The notes: generated from the sequence alone by a model not told the origin. A stretch of 64,000 bases of DNA from JBBRHQ01 sp963725315 (GCA_963725315.1 CAVRYA010000006.1:1-64000), one strand, 5' to 3'. Counted from the stretch's first letter, positions 7,273 to 16,249 are shown. Made by a program: numbers and translations.

Positions 7273-8208
7273 ATGCGGTGCCCGATGGCAGCGCTCTCGG
7301 CAGCCATTCCAGCGCATCGCCCGGCACGCGTAGCCCTCGCGGGCCTGATCGCCCTCGCCGGCATCGCGGCCGCGAGCCCGCCCTCGGCCGCGGCCGCGGG
7401 GCTGAAGCGGGTCAGCGCGACCACGCCGGTCAATGGCCCGACCGGAACCGTGGCGAGCGCGACCGCTCGATGCCCGGCCGGCACTCGGGTCGTCTCCGGA
7501 GGCTACGACCCGACCAACGTCTTCCATCCCAATGGCTCAGCCACGGTGCTGCTGGTCAATACCTCGAGGAGGGTCGGGCCCCGCGCCTGGAGGATCACCG
7601 CCTACCAGCTGGGAGGCGGCGATCAGGTCGAGCTGACCGCGACAGCCAACTGCAGCTCCAAACTGGGCCGGCCGATGGTCCGCACGAAGAAGATCAGCAT
7701 CGCTGCCGTGCCCGACAATCCCAACCCCGGCAATGCCACCGCACCTTGCCCGCATCACTCCTTCGCCGTCGCCGGTGGCTTTCATATCTCGATCAACGGT
7801 CGCTCGACCAATCCCTCCGACTCGCCGCCGGTGAGCGGGATCCTCGGCTCCCGCGCGGTGGCCCGTGCCTGGGCCGTCACTGGCGCACGGATCGGCACCG
7901 GCCGCTCGCGCCTCACCGCCTTCGCCTACTGCTACCCGGTGCGCCCGCTCGGACGGCCCAAGGTGGGGATCATGTACCCGCATACCCCGACCAGTAACGA
8001 CCACCTGCTGACCCCGCGCTGCCCCCGTGGTTGGTACGCGGTCAGCGGCGGCTTCTCCGCCCGCTTCCCGATGGGCCCGGGCCAGGGAAGCGTTCTGGTC
8101 GATTCCTCGATCCCGAGGGGGACCCGCCGCTGGAGCTTCGGCGCGGTCGCGGTGAACGGCGACTTTGCGCCGTTGAACGGGTTCACCTACTGCCTGCGGC
8201 GAAGGTGA
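7273..8208 (+). CDS. Secreted three-repeat protein A
   Basis: A 311-residue exported protein. After a signal sequence (ALAGLIALAGIAAASPPSAAAA) come three repeats of about 85 residues. Each has a Cys-Pro near its start, a V(V/S)SGG(Y/F) or VAGGF turn, a W.(I/V/F)(T/G)A strand and an end such as LTA.ANC, LTAFAYC or NGFTYC. The two Cys of each repeat could form a disulphide closing the repeat. No known domain name comes to mind. The next gene encodes a paralogue and starts within this gene's stop codon (TGATG), so the pair is translationally coupled. The exact start is unsure: ATGs at 7273 and 7285 are both possible. Confidence 0.7.
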   Translation: MRCPMAALSAAIPAHRPARVALAGLIALAGIAAASPPSAAAAGLKRVSATTPVNGPTGTVASATARCPAGTRVVSGGYDPTNVFHPNGSATVLLVNTSRRVGPRAWRITAYQLGGGDQVELTATANCSSKLGRPMVRTKKISIAAVPDNPNPGNATAPCPHHSFAVAGGFHISINGRSTNPSDSPPVSGILGSRAVARAWAVTGARIGTGRSRLTAFAYCYPVRPLGRPKVGIMYPHTPTSNDHLLTPRCPRGWYAVSGGFSARFPMGPGQGSVLVDSSIPRGTRRWSFGAVAVNGDFAPLNGFTYCLRRR

Positions 8209-9087
8209 TGGCAGCGCCCCGTTTCCCCAAGAGGATCGCCGCGGCCGGCCTCACGGCGCTGGTGGCAGCGGCCCTGGCGCCCGCCGTCGCGTCGGCGGCC
8301 GAGGCGCCGGCGATCGTCACCGTGAGCGCCAAAGAGGTCGTGCGCGGCCCGATCGGCGCGACCGGCGCTGCCACGGCCCGCTGCCCGCGGGGCACCAGGG
8401 TGCTCTCCGGCGGCTATGACTCGACCTTCAGCTCGGGTGCCCTGCTGCCCCATGTCTCGATGCGCACCGGGCCACGGAGCTGGCGCGTCTCCGCCTACAG
8501 GATCGGCGGCGGACGCGGGAAGCTGCGCCTCACCGCCTACGCAAAGTGCGGCGAGCACCCCGGCCCGCTGCCGAGCGCCAGCGCGAGAACGACCGTGCCG
8601 ACACCGCCGGGCCACGTCGCCCTGCGCACCCTGCGGCCTCGCTGCCCAGGCGGCCGCTTCGCCCTCTCCGGCGGCTTCAAGCTGACGGTCCCCGGGCGCT
8701 TCGGCCCCAACTCCTCGCCGGCGGCGGTCGTTTTCGGCTCGCGCGCCGAAGGGCGCGAGTGGGCCGTGACCGCGACCAGGCTGGCGCCCAGCGGCGAGTC
8801 GAAGCTGACCGCCTACGCGTACTGCACCCCCGACCGCCCCTACAAGCGCGGGATCTCGCGGGTCTTCCCGACCTCCCGCCGGCCCAGCCCGAACCGCCTC
8901 ACCCCGCTATTGCCCGCGGGGGATGAGCGCCGCCAGCGGCGGCTTCCTCGCCCACTACCCGATGGGGGCGGCGCGCGGAGTGATGATCCCGGTCACCTCG
9001 CACCCCGTCGGGGAGCGCCGCTGGACCTCGACCGGCGTCTCGCTGAACGCCAACAGCTTCTTCAGCGCCTACGCCTACTGCATCTGA
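8208..9087 (+). pseudogene. Secreted three-repeat protein B, frameshifted
   Basis: Paralogue of the preceding gene, with a signal peptide (MAAPRFPKRIAAAGLTALV..) and the same repeats (CPRGTRVLSGGY..WRVSAY..LRLTAYAKC, then CPGGRFALSGGF..WAVTATR..LTAYAYC). The third repeat is complete only if the frame shifts near 8908: the shifted frame reads CPRGMSAASGGF..RRWTSTGVS..FSAYAYCI and stops at 9087. The 880-bp length agrees with one extra base. Because both sides match the repeat, the shift is recent or an assembly error. Function unknown, exported. Confidence 0.7.
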
Positions 9088-9100
9088 GCGCCGCCCTGCC

Positions 9101-9295
9101 CTAGCCGTCGCCGCGGTGACGCAGCGACCAACCCAGGAGCGCGACCAGGCCGATCAGGATCGCCCCGAAGGCGATCAGGGGCGCAACCCAACCCGCCGGC
9201 CGGGCGATCGCCAGCGCAACGACGACGACCGCGTCGACCAAGAGCAGCGCCGCGACCAGGATCGGCCGCAGCTGCGACCAGGTGAGCTGGTCGGG
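9101..9295 (-). CDS. Possible small membrane protein, start not found
   Basis: Reading leftward from about 9295 an open frame encodes WSQLRPILVAALLLVDAVVV, a turn with ARPAGW, then a second hydrophobic stretch (PLIAFGAILIGLVALLGW) and a basic end. This is a plausible two-helix membrane protein downstream of the cyclic-nucleotide-binding gene. No ATG, GTG or TTG is available before the first helix, so it either uses CTG, is broken by an indel, or is not a gene. Confidence 0.3.
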   Translation of the reverse strand, partial: PDQLTWSQLRPILVAALLLVDAVVVVALAIARPAGWVAPLIAFGAILIGLVALLGWSLRHRGDG

Positions 9296-9296
9296 C

Positions 9297-9686
9297 CTAG
9301 GACTCGCTGCGCTCGCCCGCGAGTTGCTCGATCCGCCGGAAGACGTCGGGAAGGACCTTCTTCATCCGCTGCAGCTCCCAGCGCTCGATCTTGATCAGCC
9401 TCACCCGTGAGGTCGACTCAACGCTCGCAGCCCGCCTCTCCTTCTCGATCAGCGAAACTTCCCCGAAGATGTCTCCAGGGCCGAGCTGGGCGACCTCCTC
9501 GCCGCCACGGGTCACCTTCGCCGTCCCCTCCTCTATCGCCATGAACTCGTTGGCGAAGTCGCCCTCCTTGACTATCACCGTCCCTTCCGGGACCTCGTCG
9601 GAGGTGGCAAACGTGGTGACGACCTTCAGATCCTCGTCCGGGACGTCCTCGAAAATGCGGATTCTCTTCAGCTGGGTGGCGTCCAT
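9297..9686 (-). CDS. Cyclic-nucleotide-binding domain protein
   Basis: A 129-residue single-domain protein: IFEDVPDEDL near the start, EGTVIVKEGD, then GEEVAQLGPGDIFGEVSLIEKERRAASVES, the phosphate-binding cassette region (FGE..L....R.A.V) of the Crp/PKA cNMP-binding fold. It has no helix-turn-helix, so it is not a Crp regulator; single-domain members are thought to sense cyclic nucleotides or to act as adaptors. The ligand is not certain. It is divergent from the secreted protein at 9759 across a 72-bp gap. Confidence 0.85.
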   Translation of the reverse strand: MDATQLKRIRIFEDVPDEDLKVVTTFATSDEVPEGTVIVKEGDFANEFMAIEEGTAKVTRGGEEVAQLGPGDIFGEVSLIEKERRAASVESTSRVRLIKIERWELQRMKKVLPDVFRRIEQLAGERSES

Positions 9687-9758
9687 CCGTCCTCTCCCTC
9701 GGGGTCAGGCGCAACCTACCCGATCGGGAGCAGCCCGGCGCGTAACCTTCCCGCTCCC

Positions 9759-10394
9759 TTGAAGCTCTGGATCGCGATAGCGGCGCTCCTCGCCATGGCC
9801 GCGGGGGCGCTCGTCGCAGCGCTCACCGCCGGCGGTGGAGAGGGGCAGCACTCGGCCACCGAGCCGGTCCCGGGGAGGCCGACCGTCTCGGTGATCTCGC
9901 CGCGAAACGGCTCGACGCAGCCCGCTCACGCGGTCGTCGTCAAGGTCGACGTCGCCAACTTCCAGCTGGCGCCGCGGCGGTTCGGCGACGCCCCGAAGCT
10001 CGGGGAGGGACACATCCGCTTCGCTCTGAACCGCGTCCCGGACTGCGTCGAGAAGGCCAAGCTCGAGCGGGCCCTGACCAGCCCCACCAGCGGCGGCCGG
10101 CTGATCGGCCGCTCCTACGACTTCCCGAAGTACTCGGGGCCCAACGGCGTGCTGGCGGAGCGGACCGGCACCGCCGGCCTTTACTCACCGGCGACCAGGC
10201 CGCAGATCTTCTACCAAGGGCTCCCGAGTGGCTTCTACCGGCTGGTGATCACGCTGGCCGAGAACAACGGCGCCTTCACCCCCTACCACGCCGTCACCAA
10301 CTTCGAGATCGTCCGCGATCCGCCACGCTCAGACCCGGCGAAGGACTGCATGGGGAAGGTCTCGAGCGCCAAGGCCGCCGAGGCGATCCGCTAG
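9759..10394 (+). CDS. Exported or membrane-anchored protein, unknown
   Basis: Encodes 211 residues from a TTG start; the N-terminus (KLWIAIAALLAMAAGALVAAL) is a signal peptide or anchor. A short linker leads to a beta-rich domain (PTVSVISPRNGSTQPAHAVVVKVDVANFQL..GHIRFALN) that resembles Ig-like domains with a Gly-His-centred strand, then a second strand-rich part (GFYRLVITLAENNG). The two Cys (in PDCVEK and KDCMGK) could form a disulphide. No Shine-Dalgarno is visible, so the mRNA may be leaderless. Its stop codon overlaps the stop of the convergent small zinc-binding protein (shared CTAG at 10391-10394). Confidence 0.65.
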   Translation: MKLWIAIAALLAMAAGALVAALTAGGGEGQHSATEPVPGRPTVSVISPRNGSTQPAHAVVVKVDVANFQLAPRRFGDAPKLGEGHIRFALNRVPDCVEKAKLERALTSPTSGGRLIGRSYDFPKYSGPNGVLAERTGTAGLYSPATRPQIFYQGLPSGFYRLVITLAENNGAFTPYHAVTNFEIVRDPPRSDPAKDCMGKVSSAKAAEAIR

Positions 10395-10576
10395 GTGCGG
10401 CGGCCATCCGGTCGCGCCTCGTAGCCCGGGCAGCGGAGGACCGGCAGGCGCGGGTAGCGCGGGAACTCCGACTGCTCGCGCGAGCGCCGGCAGAGCGAGA
10501 AGGTCGAGCCCCGGGTGTTGGCGACGAGCTGCTGGTGGCGACAGCTGTCGCAGAGCCCGGCATCGCTCCCGTGCAT
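10391..10576 (-). CDS. Small Cys-rich (zinc-ribbon-like) protein
   Basis: A 61-residue cytoplasmic protein with GLCDSCRHQQLVANTRGSTFSLC and, near the end, YPRLPVLRCPGYE. The four Cys (CxxC plus two later) suggest one zinc site. From memory, short proteins of this pattern are widespread in actinobacteria; their role is unknown. Convergent with the upstream gene, the two stops overlapping as CTAG. Confidence 0.7.
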   Translation of the reverse strand: MHGSDAGLCDSCRHQQLVANTRGSTFSLCRRSREQSEFPRYPRLPVLRCPGYEARPDGRRT

Positions 10577-10631
10577 GGGCGGAGTATGAGGGGGGAACCC
10601 ATTGCGGCGGCTGCGCCGCCTGACATGCCTG

Positions 10632-10656
10632 TGCCGGCGCTAACACCGCGCCGGCA
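10632..10656. promoter_or_regulatory. Perfect 9-bp inverted repeat upstream of ABC exporter
   Basis: TGCCGGCGC and its exact reverse complement flank a 7-base spacer, 50 bp upstream of the ABC transporter start and between divergent genes. It could be a regulator's operator or a terminator-like hairpin for the minus-strand gene; no T-run follows. A second small hairpin, GGCGGC-tgc-GCCGCC, precedes it. Confidence 0.4.
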
Positions 10657-10691
10657 TTGACGAGACTGCCTGCCGCCTTTACTTCACTTTG

Positions 10692-10697
10692 TATAGT
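10692..10697 (+). promoter_or_regulatory. -10-like box TATAGT, possible leaderless start
   Basis: TATAGT ends 8 bases before the ATG at 10706, so transcription would begin at or next to the start codon. No good -35 lies at the usual distance; a TTGACG at 10657 is too far away. No Shine-Dalgarno is present, which fits a leaderless mRNA. Confidence 0.35.
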
Positions 10698-10705
10698 CGA
10701 TCGGG

Positions 10706-12474
10706 ATGGGGACTCTACGCCGACTGATGGGATTCCTGCGCCCGTACCGGGCGCAGCTCTGGGGATCGCTGGTCTTCGCCTGGCTGGCGATGGGAATGAC
10801 CGTGTTGATCCCCTGGCTGGTCGGGCAGGCGATCAACGCCATCGAGGACCACAACAAGCCCGACCTGCTGCCCCTGGCACTGGCGATCCTCGCCGCCGCG
10901 ATCCTGCGGGTTGGGCTGACGGTCGTCCGCCGCCTCGTCGCCGGCAAGGTCTCTCTCGCCGTCGAGTTCGACCTGCGCCAGCGCTTCTACGCCCACCTGC
11001 AGGCACTCGAGCTGGGTTTCTTCGACCACCAGCAGACCGGCCAGCTGATGTCGCGGGCGACGGTCGATCTGCAGTCGATCCGCTTCTTCCTCGGCTACGG
11101 GCTGATCTTCATCACCCAGAACCTGCTGACGATCACCCTGGCGACTGCCGTCATGGTGGTGATCAGCCCGCCCCTGGCGCTGCTGGCGCTGGCCCCAGCC
11201 CCGCTCGTCGTCCTCACCGCCGCCCGGTACAGCAATCTCTCGCGCCCCGCCCTGCAAGAGGTCCAGCAGCGGCTGGCCGAGCTCACGGCGGAGGCCGAGG
11301 AGAACGTCTCGGGGATCCGCATCGTCAAGGCATTCGCCCGGGAGGAACACCAGCTCCACCGGTTCCAGCGGGCTGTGAGCCGTGTCTTCGACCAGAGCAT
11401 CTACACGACACGGTTGGCCGCATTCTTCTCACCCCTGATCGGGCTGCTGCCGCAGCTCGGAACCGCGCTGGTGCTCCTGGTCGGGGGGCATGAGGTGATC
11501 TCCGGCAGCCTCAGCCTCGGGGACCTCACGGCCTTCTACACCTATCTGGTGATGCTGGCGGCGCCGATGCGGATGCTCGGGGTGACCCTGGGGATGGCGC
11601 AACGGGCGGTCGCATCCGGCAACCGCCTGTTCGAGATCCTCGACCGCGAGCCGCAGATCGAGAGCCCCTCGGGGGCGCCCCCGCTGCCGCCGGGAGGGGG
11701 AAGGGTTCGGCTCGAAGATGTTTCCCTCCGCTACGACGGCTCCGAGCCGGCCCTAAGCGGGGTCGACCTCGAGATCGAGCCCAGTCGGACGGTCGCCCTG
11801 GTCGGTCCCTCGGGATCGGGCAAGACCAGCCTGGTGGCACTGATCGCGCGCCTGTATGACCCCAGTGAGGGAGCGGTCCTGGTCGACGGAGCCGACGTCC
11901 GCAGCGTCGACCTGCATTCGCTGCGCTCCGAGATCGCCTTCGTCGCCGACGACAGCTTCCTCTTCTCCGCGTCGATCGCCGAGAACATCGGCTATGCGCG
12001 TCCCGGCGCGACGCGCGAGGAGATCGAGACGGCGGCGAGGCGGGCGCAGGCGGCGGGTTCATCTCCGAGCTGCCCGACGGCTACGACACGGTGGTCGGGG
12101 AGCGCGGGCTGACGCTCTCCGGCGGCCAGCGCCAGCGGGTTGCGATCGCCCGCGCCCTGCTCGCCGACCCGCGGATCCTGATCCTCGACGACGCCACCTC
12201 CTCGGTCGACGCGACCACCGAGCGGGCGATCAAGGAAGGGCTGCGCGAGGTGATGGCGGGGCGCACGACCTTCGTCATCGCCCATCGGCTGTCGACCGTC
12301 TCCCTGGCCGACGAGGTGGTCGTGATGGATGGCGGGCAAATTGTCGATCGGGGCACGCACGAAGAGCTGCTCGAACGCTGCGGCTTCTACACGGAGATCG
12401 CCGAGCACGGCCTGGCCGACTCGGTCTTCCTGCAACGGGACCTCGAGCAGCGCGAGGAGATGGCGAGGCTGTGA
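10706..12474 (+). pseudogene. ABC exporter half-transporter 1 (degenerate site), frameshifted
   Basis: Type I ABC exporter half: about 300 residues of membrane domain (six helices, starting MGTLRRLMGFLRPYRAQLWGS), then a nucleotide-binding domain with Walker A GPSGSGKTS (about residue 366), LSGGQRQR and AHRLSTV. The Walker B end is LILDDATSS, with Asp in place of the catalytic Glu, and the Q-loop reads VADDSFLF without Gln, so this is the non-catalytic site of a heterodimer. The frame breaks near 12057: the domain continues in another frame (FISELPDGYDTVVGERGLTLSGGQ). The 1769-bp length suggests one missing base. Both sides match the family, so it is probably intact in the cell. Its TGA overlaps the GTG of the partner gene. 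Confidence 0.85.
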
Positions 12475-14495
12475 GCGGGCGCGACAGGAAGAGGGATGGA
12501 GCGCCACCCGAGCCGGCGCCGGACGGCGGCGAGCGCGAGCGCGAGAGCGATCTGCGCTGGGCCCGGGACGAACAGCGAGAGGCGCTCGAGGCCGAGCAGC
12601 GTGAGGAGGTCCGCGCGGCCGAAGAGGTCGAGGAGGAGCAGGCTGCCTACTCGCCTGAGCGAAACCGGCTGCAGAACGTTCTCCTGCTGTTCGCGGCGCT
12701 CTGGCGGCTGTTGCGGGGCGACGATCAGCGGGGGCGCAAAGTGCGCTGGCTGGTCGGCCTGCTGGGCCCCTACCGCGGCAGGGTGACGTTGATGTTCGTT
12801 GCCCTGCTGATCGCGACCGCGGCGGGCCTCGCACCTCCCTACCTGGCGGGGAGGGCGATCGACTCGGGGATTATTCCCGGGGACGGCGCGGCCCTGAACA
12901 GGACCGTGGCGGCATTCATCGGGGCGGCGCTCGTCTATGCCCTCGCCACCTACGCTCAGACCTACCTGGTCGGCTGGGTGGGGACCCGGGCGCTGCAGGA
13001 CCTGCGCGGGCGAATATTCATCCACATCCAGCGGATGTCCATCGGCTTCTTCACGCGGCGCAGCCCGGGAGTGCTGATCTCGCGCATGACCAACGACATC
13101 GAGGCACTGAACCAGCTCGTCACCGACGGCATCGTGACCCTCTTCTCGAGCACCCTGACGCTGCTCGGCGTGGTCGTGATCCTGCTCCTGCTCGACGTCC
13201 AGCTGGCCCTGGTCACCTTCCTCACCTTTCCGCTGCTGGCGATCGCAAGCGTCGTCTTCCGGATCTACTCGACCGGCGCCTACCGGGCGACTCGGGAGCG
13301 GATCGCCGCAATCACCGCCTACCTCCAGGAAACCCTGAGCGGGGTGCGGGTGGTGCGCAGCTTCGGCCAGGAGGACCGGCACCGGGATCGGATGACGGAA
13401 CTGAACGAGCTCAACCGCGAGGCGAACATGAAGACCGTCTACCTCAACGCGTCCTACTTTCCGGCGGTCGAACTGCTCTCGGCGGTCGGGACCGCGGTGA
13501 TCCTGCTCTACGGGGGCACCCAGGCGATCGAGGGCGCGATCCAGGTAGGCGTCGTCGTCTCTTTCGTCGCCTACCTGCAGACCTTCTTCGACCCGATCCA
13601 GCAGCTCTCCCAGCTCTACACCACCTACCAGCAGGGGATGGCGGCGCTGGACAAGATCTTCGACCTGCTGGAGACCGAGCCCGACATGGTTGACGCCCCG
13701 GGTGCGATCGATCCCGGCGAGCTGCGCGGCGAGATCGAGATGGAGGGGATCAGCTTCTCCTACATCGACGACGCCTTCGAGCGCGAGGCGGCTGGCGAGG
13801 ACGTCGAGTGGGCGCTGCGCGATGTCGACCTGCTGGTGCCGGCCGGGCAGACGCTGGCGCTGGTCGGAGCGACGGGCGCCGGCAAGTCGACCTTCGCCAA
13901 GCTGGTCGCCCGCTTCTATGACCCGCAGGCCGGGGAGGTCAGGATCGACGGCCACGACCTCCGGGGGGTGCAGCAGAAGGCACTGCGCGAGCAGCTCGGG
14001 ATCGTCCCGCAGGAGGGCTTCCTCTTCTCCGGCACGGTGAGGGAGAACATCGCCTTCGGCCGCCCCGGCGCCAGCCTCGAGGAGATCGAGGCGGCGGCGG
14101 CGAACGTCGGAGCGACGGGGTTCATCGCCGCCCTCCCCGACGGGATCGAGACCGAGGTCGGCGAGCGCGGCGTCCAGCTCTCCTCCGGCCAGCGCCAGCT
14201 CGTCGCCTTCGCCCGGGCGCTGCTGGCGGAACCGAGGATCCTGATCCTCGACGAGGCGACCTCCAACGTCGACGTCCGCACCGAGAAGGTGATCGAGAGC
14301 GGCCTCGAGCGGCTCCTGATCGGCCGCACCGCGATCGTCATCGCCCACCGGCTCTCGACCATCCGCCGGGCCGGGAAGATCGTCGTCCTCGAGGGCGGCC
14401 GGATCGCCGAGGAGGGAACCCACGAGGAGCTGATCGCGGCCGGCGGCGCCTACGCAAGCCTCTACGGCGCCTGGGCGGAATCGGCCGCAGCTTGA
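12471..14495 (+). CDS. ABC exporter half-transporter 2 (catalytic site)
   Basis: A 674-residue half-transporter. It starts at GTG 12471, overlapping the stop of half 1 by GTGA. The first 80 residues are highly charged and probably coiled coil (RDEQREALEAEQREEVRAAEE). Six membrane helices follow (from LVGLLGPYRGRVTLMF), then an NBD with Walker A GATGAGKST (about residue 466), Q-loop VPQEGFLF, LSSGQRQL, Walker B LILDEATSN with the catalytic Glu, and AHRLSTI. A short insertion (DDAFEREAAGEDVEWA) lies before Walker A. With half 1 it should form a heterodimeric exporter with one active ATP site; the substrate is unknown (lipid or drug export is usual for this class). Confidence 0.9.
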   Translation: MSGRDRKRDGAPPEPAPDGGERERESDLRWARDEQREALEAEQREEVRAAEEVEEEQAAYSPERNRLQNVLLLFAALWRLLRGDDQRGRKVRWLVGLLGPYRGRVTLMFVALLIATAAGLAPPYLAGRAIDSGIIPGDGAALNRTVAAFIGAALVYALATYAQTYLVGWVGTRALQDLRGRIFIHIQRMSIGFFTRRSPGVLISRMTNDIEALNQLVTDGIVTLFSSTLTLLGVVVILLLLDVQLALVTFLTFPLLAIASVVFRIYSTGAYRATRERIAAITAYLQETLSGVRVVRSFGQEDRHRDRMTELNELNREANMKTVYLNASYFPAVELLSAVGTAVILLYGGTQAIEGAIQVGVVVSFVAYLQTFFDPIQQLSQLYTTYQQGMAALDKIFDLLETEPDMVDAPGAIDPGELRGEIEMEGISFSYIDDAFEREAAGEDVEWALRDVDLLVPAGQTLALVGATGAGKSTFAKLVARFYDPQAGEVRIDGHDLRGVQQKALREQLGIVPQEGFLFSGTVRENIAFGRPGASLEEIEAAAANVGATGFIAALPDGIETEVGERGVQLSSGQRQLVAFARALLAEPRILILDEATSNVDVRTEKVIESGLERLLIGRTAIVIAHRLSTIRRAGKIVVLEGGRIAEEGTHEELIAAGGAYASLYGAWAESAAA

Positions 14496-14519
14496 GCGCC
14501 TGAGTTCAATCGACGAGGA

Positions 14520-14572
14520 GGTTGGGCTGATTTCGGCCTCTCGGCCTCTATGTCGGCGCGATTCGCCCAACC
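14520..14572. terminator. Inverted repeat between convergent genes
   Basis: GGTTGGGC at 14520-14527 and its complement GCCCAACC at 14565-14572 enclose 37 bases between the ends of the ABC exporter gene (+) and the lipoprotein gene (-). It could act as a bidirectional terminator; the loop is long and no T-run follows. Confidence 0.3.
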
Positions 14573-14599
14573 GCCGGCGACCGGCCTCAGGACGGCGTT

Positions 14600-15326
14600 C
14601 TAGCCCGGGCCGACGCCGCCGCTGCTGCCTCCGCCGCCCGTGGCGCCGCCGCTGGTGCCGCCGCCCGTGGCGCCGCCGCTAGTGCCACCCGGGGTGCCGC
14701 CGCCTGTCGGCGGCGCGGGGGCCGGCGCTGGCGCAGGGGTGACGGGTGCCGCGGGGGTCGTCGTCGTGGGCGTGGCGGGCGCAGTGGGCGCGGCGGAGGT
14801 GGTCGGGGCCGTGCTCGTGCCCGGCGGAGCGGAAGCGGCCTGGCCGCACTCCTCAAAGCCGAACGATGCGGTGGCATCCTGGAAGGAGCCGAGCGCCGAG
14901 GCCGCATTCGCCTGGGCGCTCGTCAGAGCGGCGCTGTCGCCCCGCTCGGCCGCCAGCTGGGCGTCCTTCTGGGCCTGGACGAGGTCGTCGCCGGAGTTGA
15001 GAACCGCGTCGAGACCGGAGGAGTCCTCGGGCGTGCCAAGGCCCTTGAGCCGCTCCATCATCCCGGAGTAGAGGTCGGCCTCCTGACTCAGCTTCGCCGT
15101 GGTATCGGCACTCGAGGTCTCGATCGTGCCGATCGCGGCGTTGACCTCGGCGCAGATGCCGTCGCCCTGCTGGATGAACTGGTCCTTGGTCAGGGTCCCG
15201 CCGGAGGGAGTCGTGCTGGGGGCGACCACCGTGTCGGAGGAGTCGCCGCCACCACCGCAGCCCGCAGCCGGCAGCGACGATCGCTACCACTGCGATCAAG
15301 GCGACGAAGAATGCGCGGACACTCAT
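14600..15326 (-). pseudogene. Lipoprotein with Pro/Thr/Gly-rich tail, broken by 7-bp duplication
   Basis: The N-terminus MSVRAFFVALIAVVAIVAAGC is a lipoprotein signal with lipobox VAAGC. Directly after it, the 7-mer CGCAGCC (+ strand) occurs twice in tandem at 15256-15262 and 15263-15269; removing one copy restores CGGGGDSSDTVVAPS and the rest of the protein. The mature part has a helical domain (KDQFIQQGDGICAEVNAAI to ASFGFEECGQ) with two Cys, then a tail of about 80 residues of Ala/Pro/Thr and Gly/Ser repeats ending GGVGPG. Probably a surface lipoprotein of unknown role; the Gly-rich tail could be cell-wall-spanning. Confidence 0.7.
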
Positions 15327-15360
15327 CGGACGGCGAAGGTAGCAGAGTCAAATCGCGCAG

Positions 15361-16249
15361 TTAGCAGGGGTCTTTTCGCGTCACTCCTCGATCTGGCCGC
15401 GGGCCGTTTCGCCGGACGCCGCGACCTCCCCAGTTGTCGGTCTGGCCATGGCAATTCGCGCAGAGGAGCATCAGGTTTTCCAGGCGATTGTCATCCCCGT
15501 CGCCGTTGATGTGGTGAAGCTCAAGGCTCAGGGGCTTACCGTTCCACTCCGAGATACCGCAGTCTCGCAACGGCCGTCCTTCAGGCCGGCCTCCAGAAGG
15601 CGACGTTTGAGGTGCCCTCGTTGCCGCGTCCTCCCAGCTGTCGAGCAGTTCGTCGATTGGCGTCACATGAGGTCTTGGGAGTACGTCCCCGCGTTGGACC
15701 GCTCGGGCCCAGGTCTCGCCGCAGAATCCAAACCGCCGGATGCAGGCGTTCCGGGAGAGTCCCTCCTGCATCGATTGCCCTCTGCACCTCGCTCCAGTCG
15801 TAGCGCCGGGCGAAACGCGGATCGGCCCGCAGCCCCGATCTGCGGCAGTGGTAGGCGACGGTGGACTTCGAAATGTCGAGCTCGGCAGCGATCTGGTTCT
15901 GCGTGTAGCCCCGGGCGATCAGCTGCTCAACCCGATCGCGAGTCGCGTGGCTCAACTGCCGCTCGGACCTCGGTCGGGACCTGATTTCCCCCCTCACCGC
16001 CGCCTTGTCCCAGGCGCCGTAGGAGAACCCGAACTTCGCCTTGCATTCGTCGATCGTGTGCCCCTCGTCGTAGTAGCGCTGGATTGCCTCCCAATCGAAC
16101 GGCGAGCTGCGATGAACGACGTCTGGAAATCCGAGGATGCGAGCCTCTCGGGTGACCGTCGAGGGGTCGATGCCGAGCTCCCGGGCGATCGCTTGCCTCG
16201 ACCACCCTGCCTCCAGCAGCTCTTCGATTCGACTTCGCATACCGAACAT
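15361..16249 (-). pseudogene. HTH-repeat HNH endonuclease, frameshifted
   Basis: The N-terminal two-thirds consists of two copies of one module: a helix-turn-helix (QAIARELGIDPSTVTREAR; NQIAAELDISKSTVAYHCR), then an FDW/YDW segment ending F..G...W..A..RG. In the second copy the frame shifts near 15768, and the rest (EGLSRNACIRRFGFCGETW..AVQRG) is in the frame that leads to an HNH nuclease domain, LELHHINGDGDDNRLENLMLLCANCH. The gene has 889 bp, which fits one extra base. The catalytic His-His and the Cys of the HNH motif are present. Such proteins are annotated as HNH endonucleases; target and role are unknown. It lies next to the tRNA-Gln gene. Confidence 0.75.

Noticed and set aside
10657..10697. 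A full sigma-70 promoter using TTGACG and TATAGT
   Set aside because: The spacing of 29 bases is far too long; only the -10-like box is kept.
12387..14570. A 727-codon minus-strand frame opposite the ABC exporter
   Set aside because: Antisense shadow of an obvious ABC gene; composition is Asp/Arg/Val-rich with no family.
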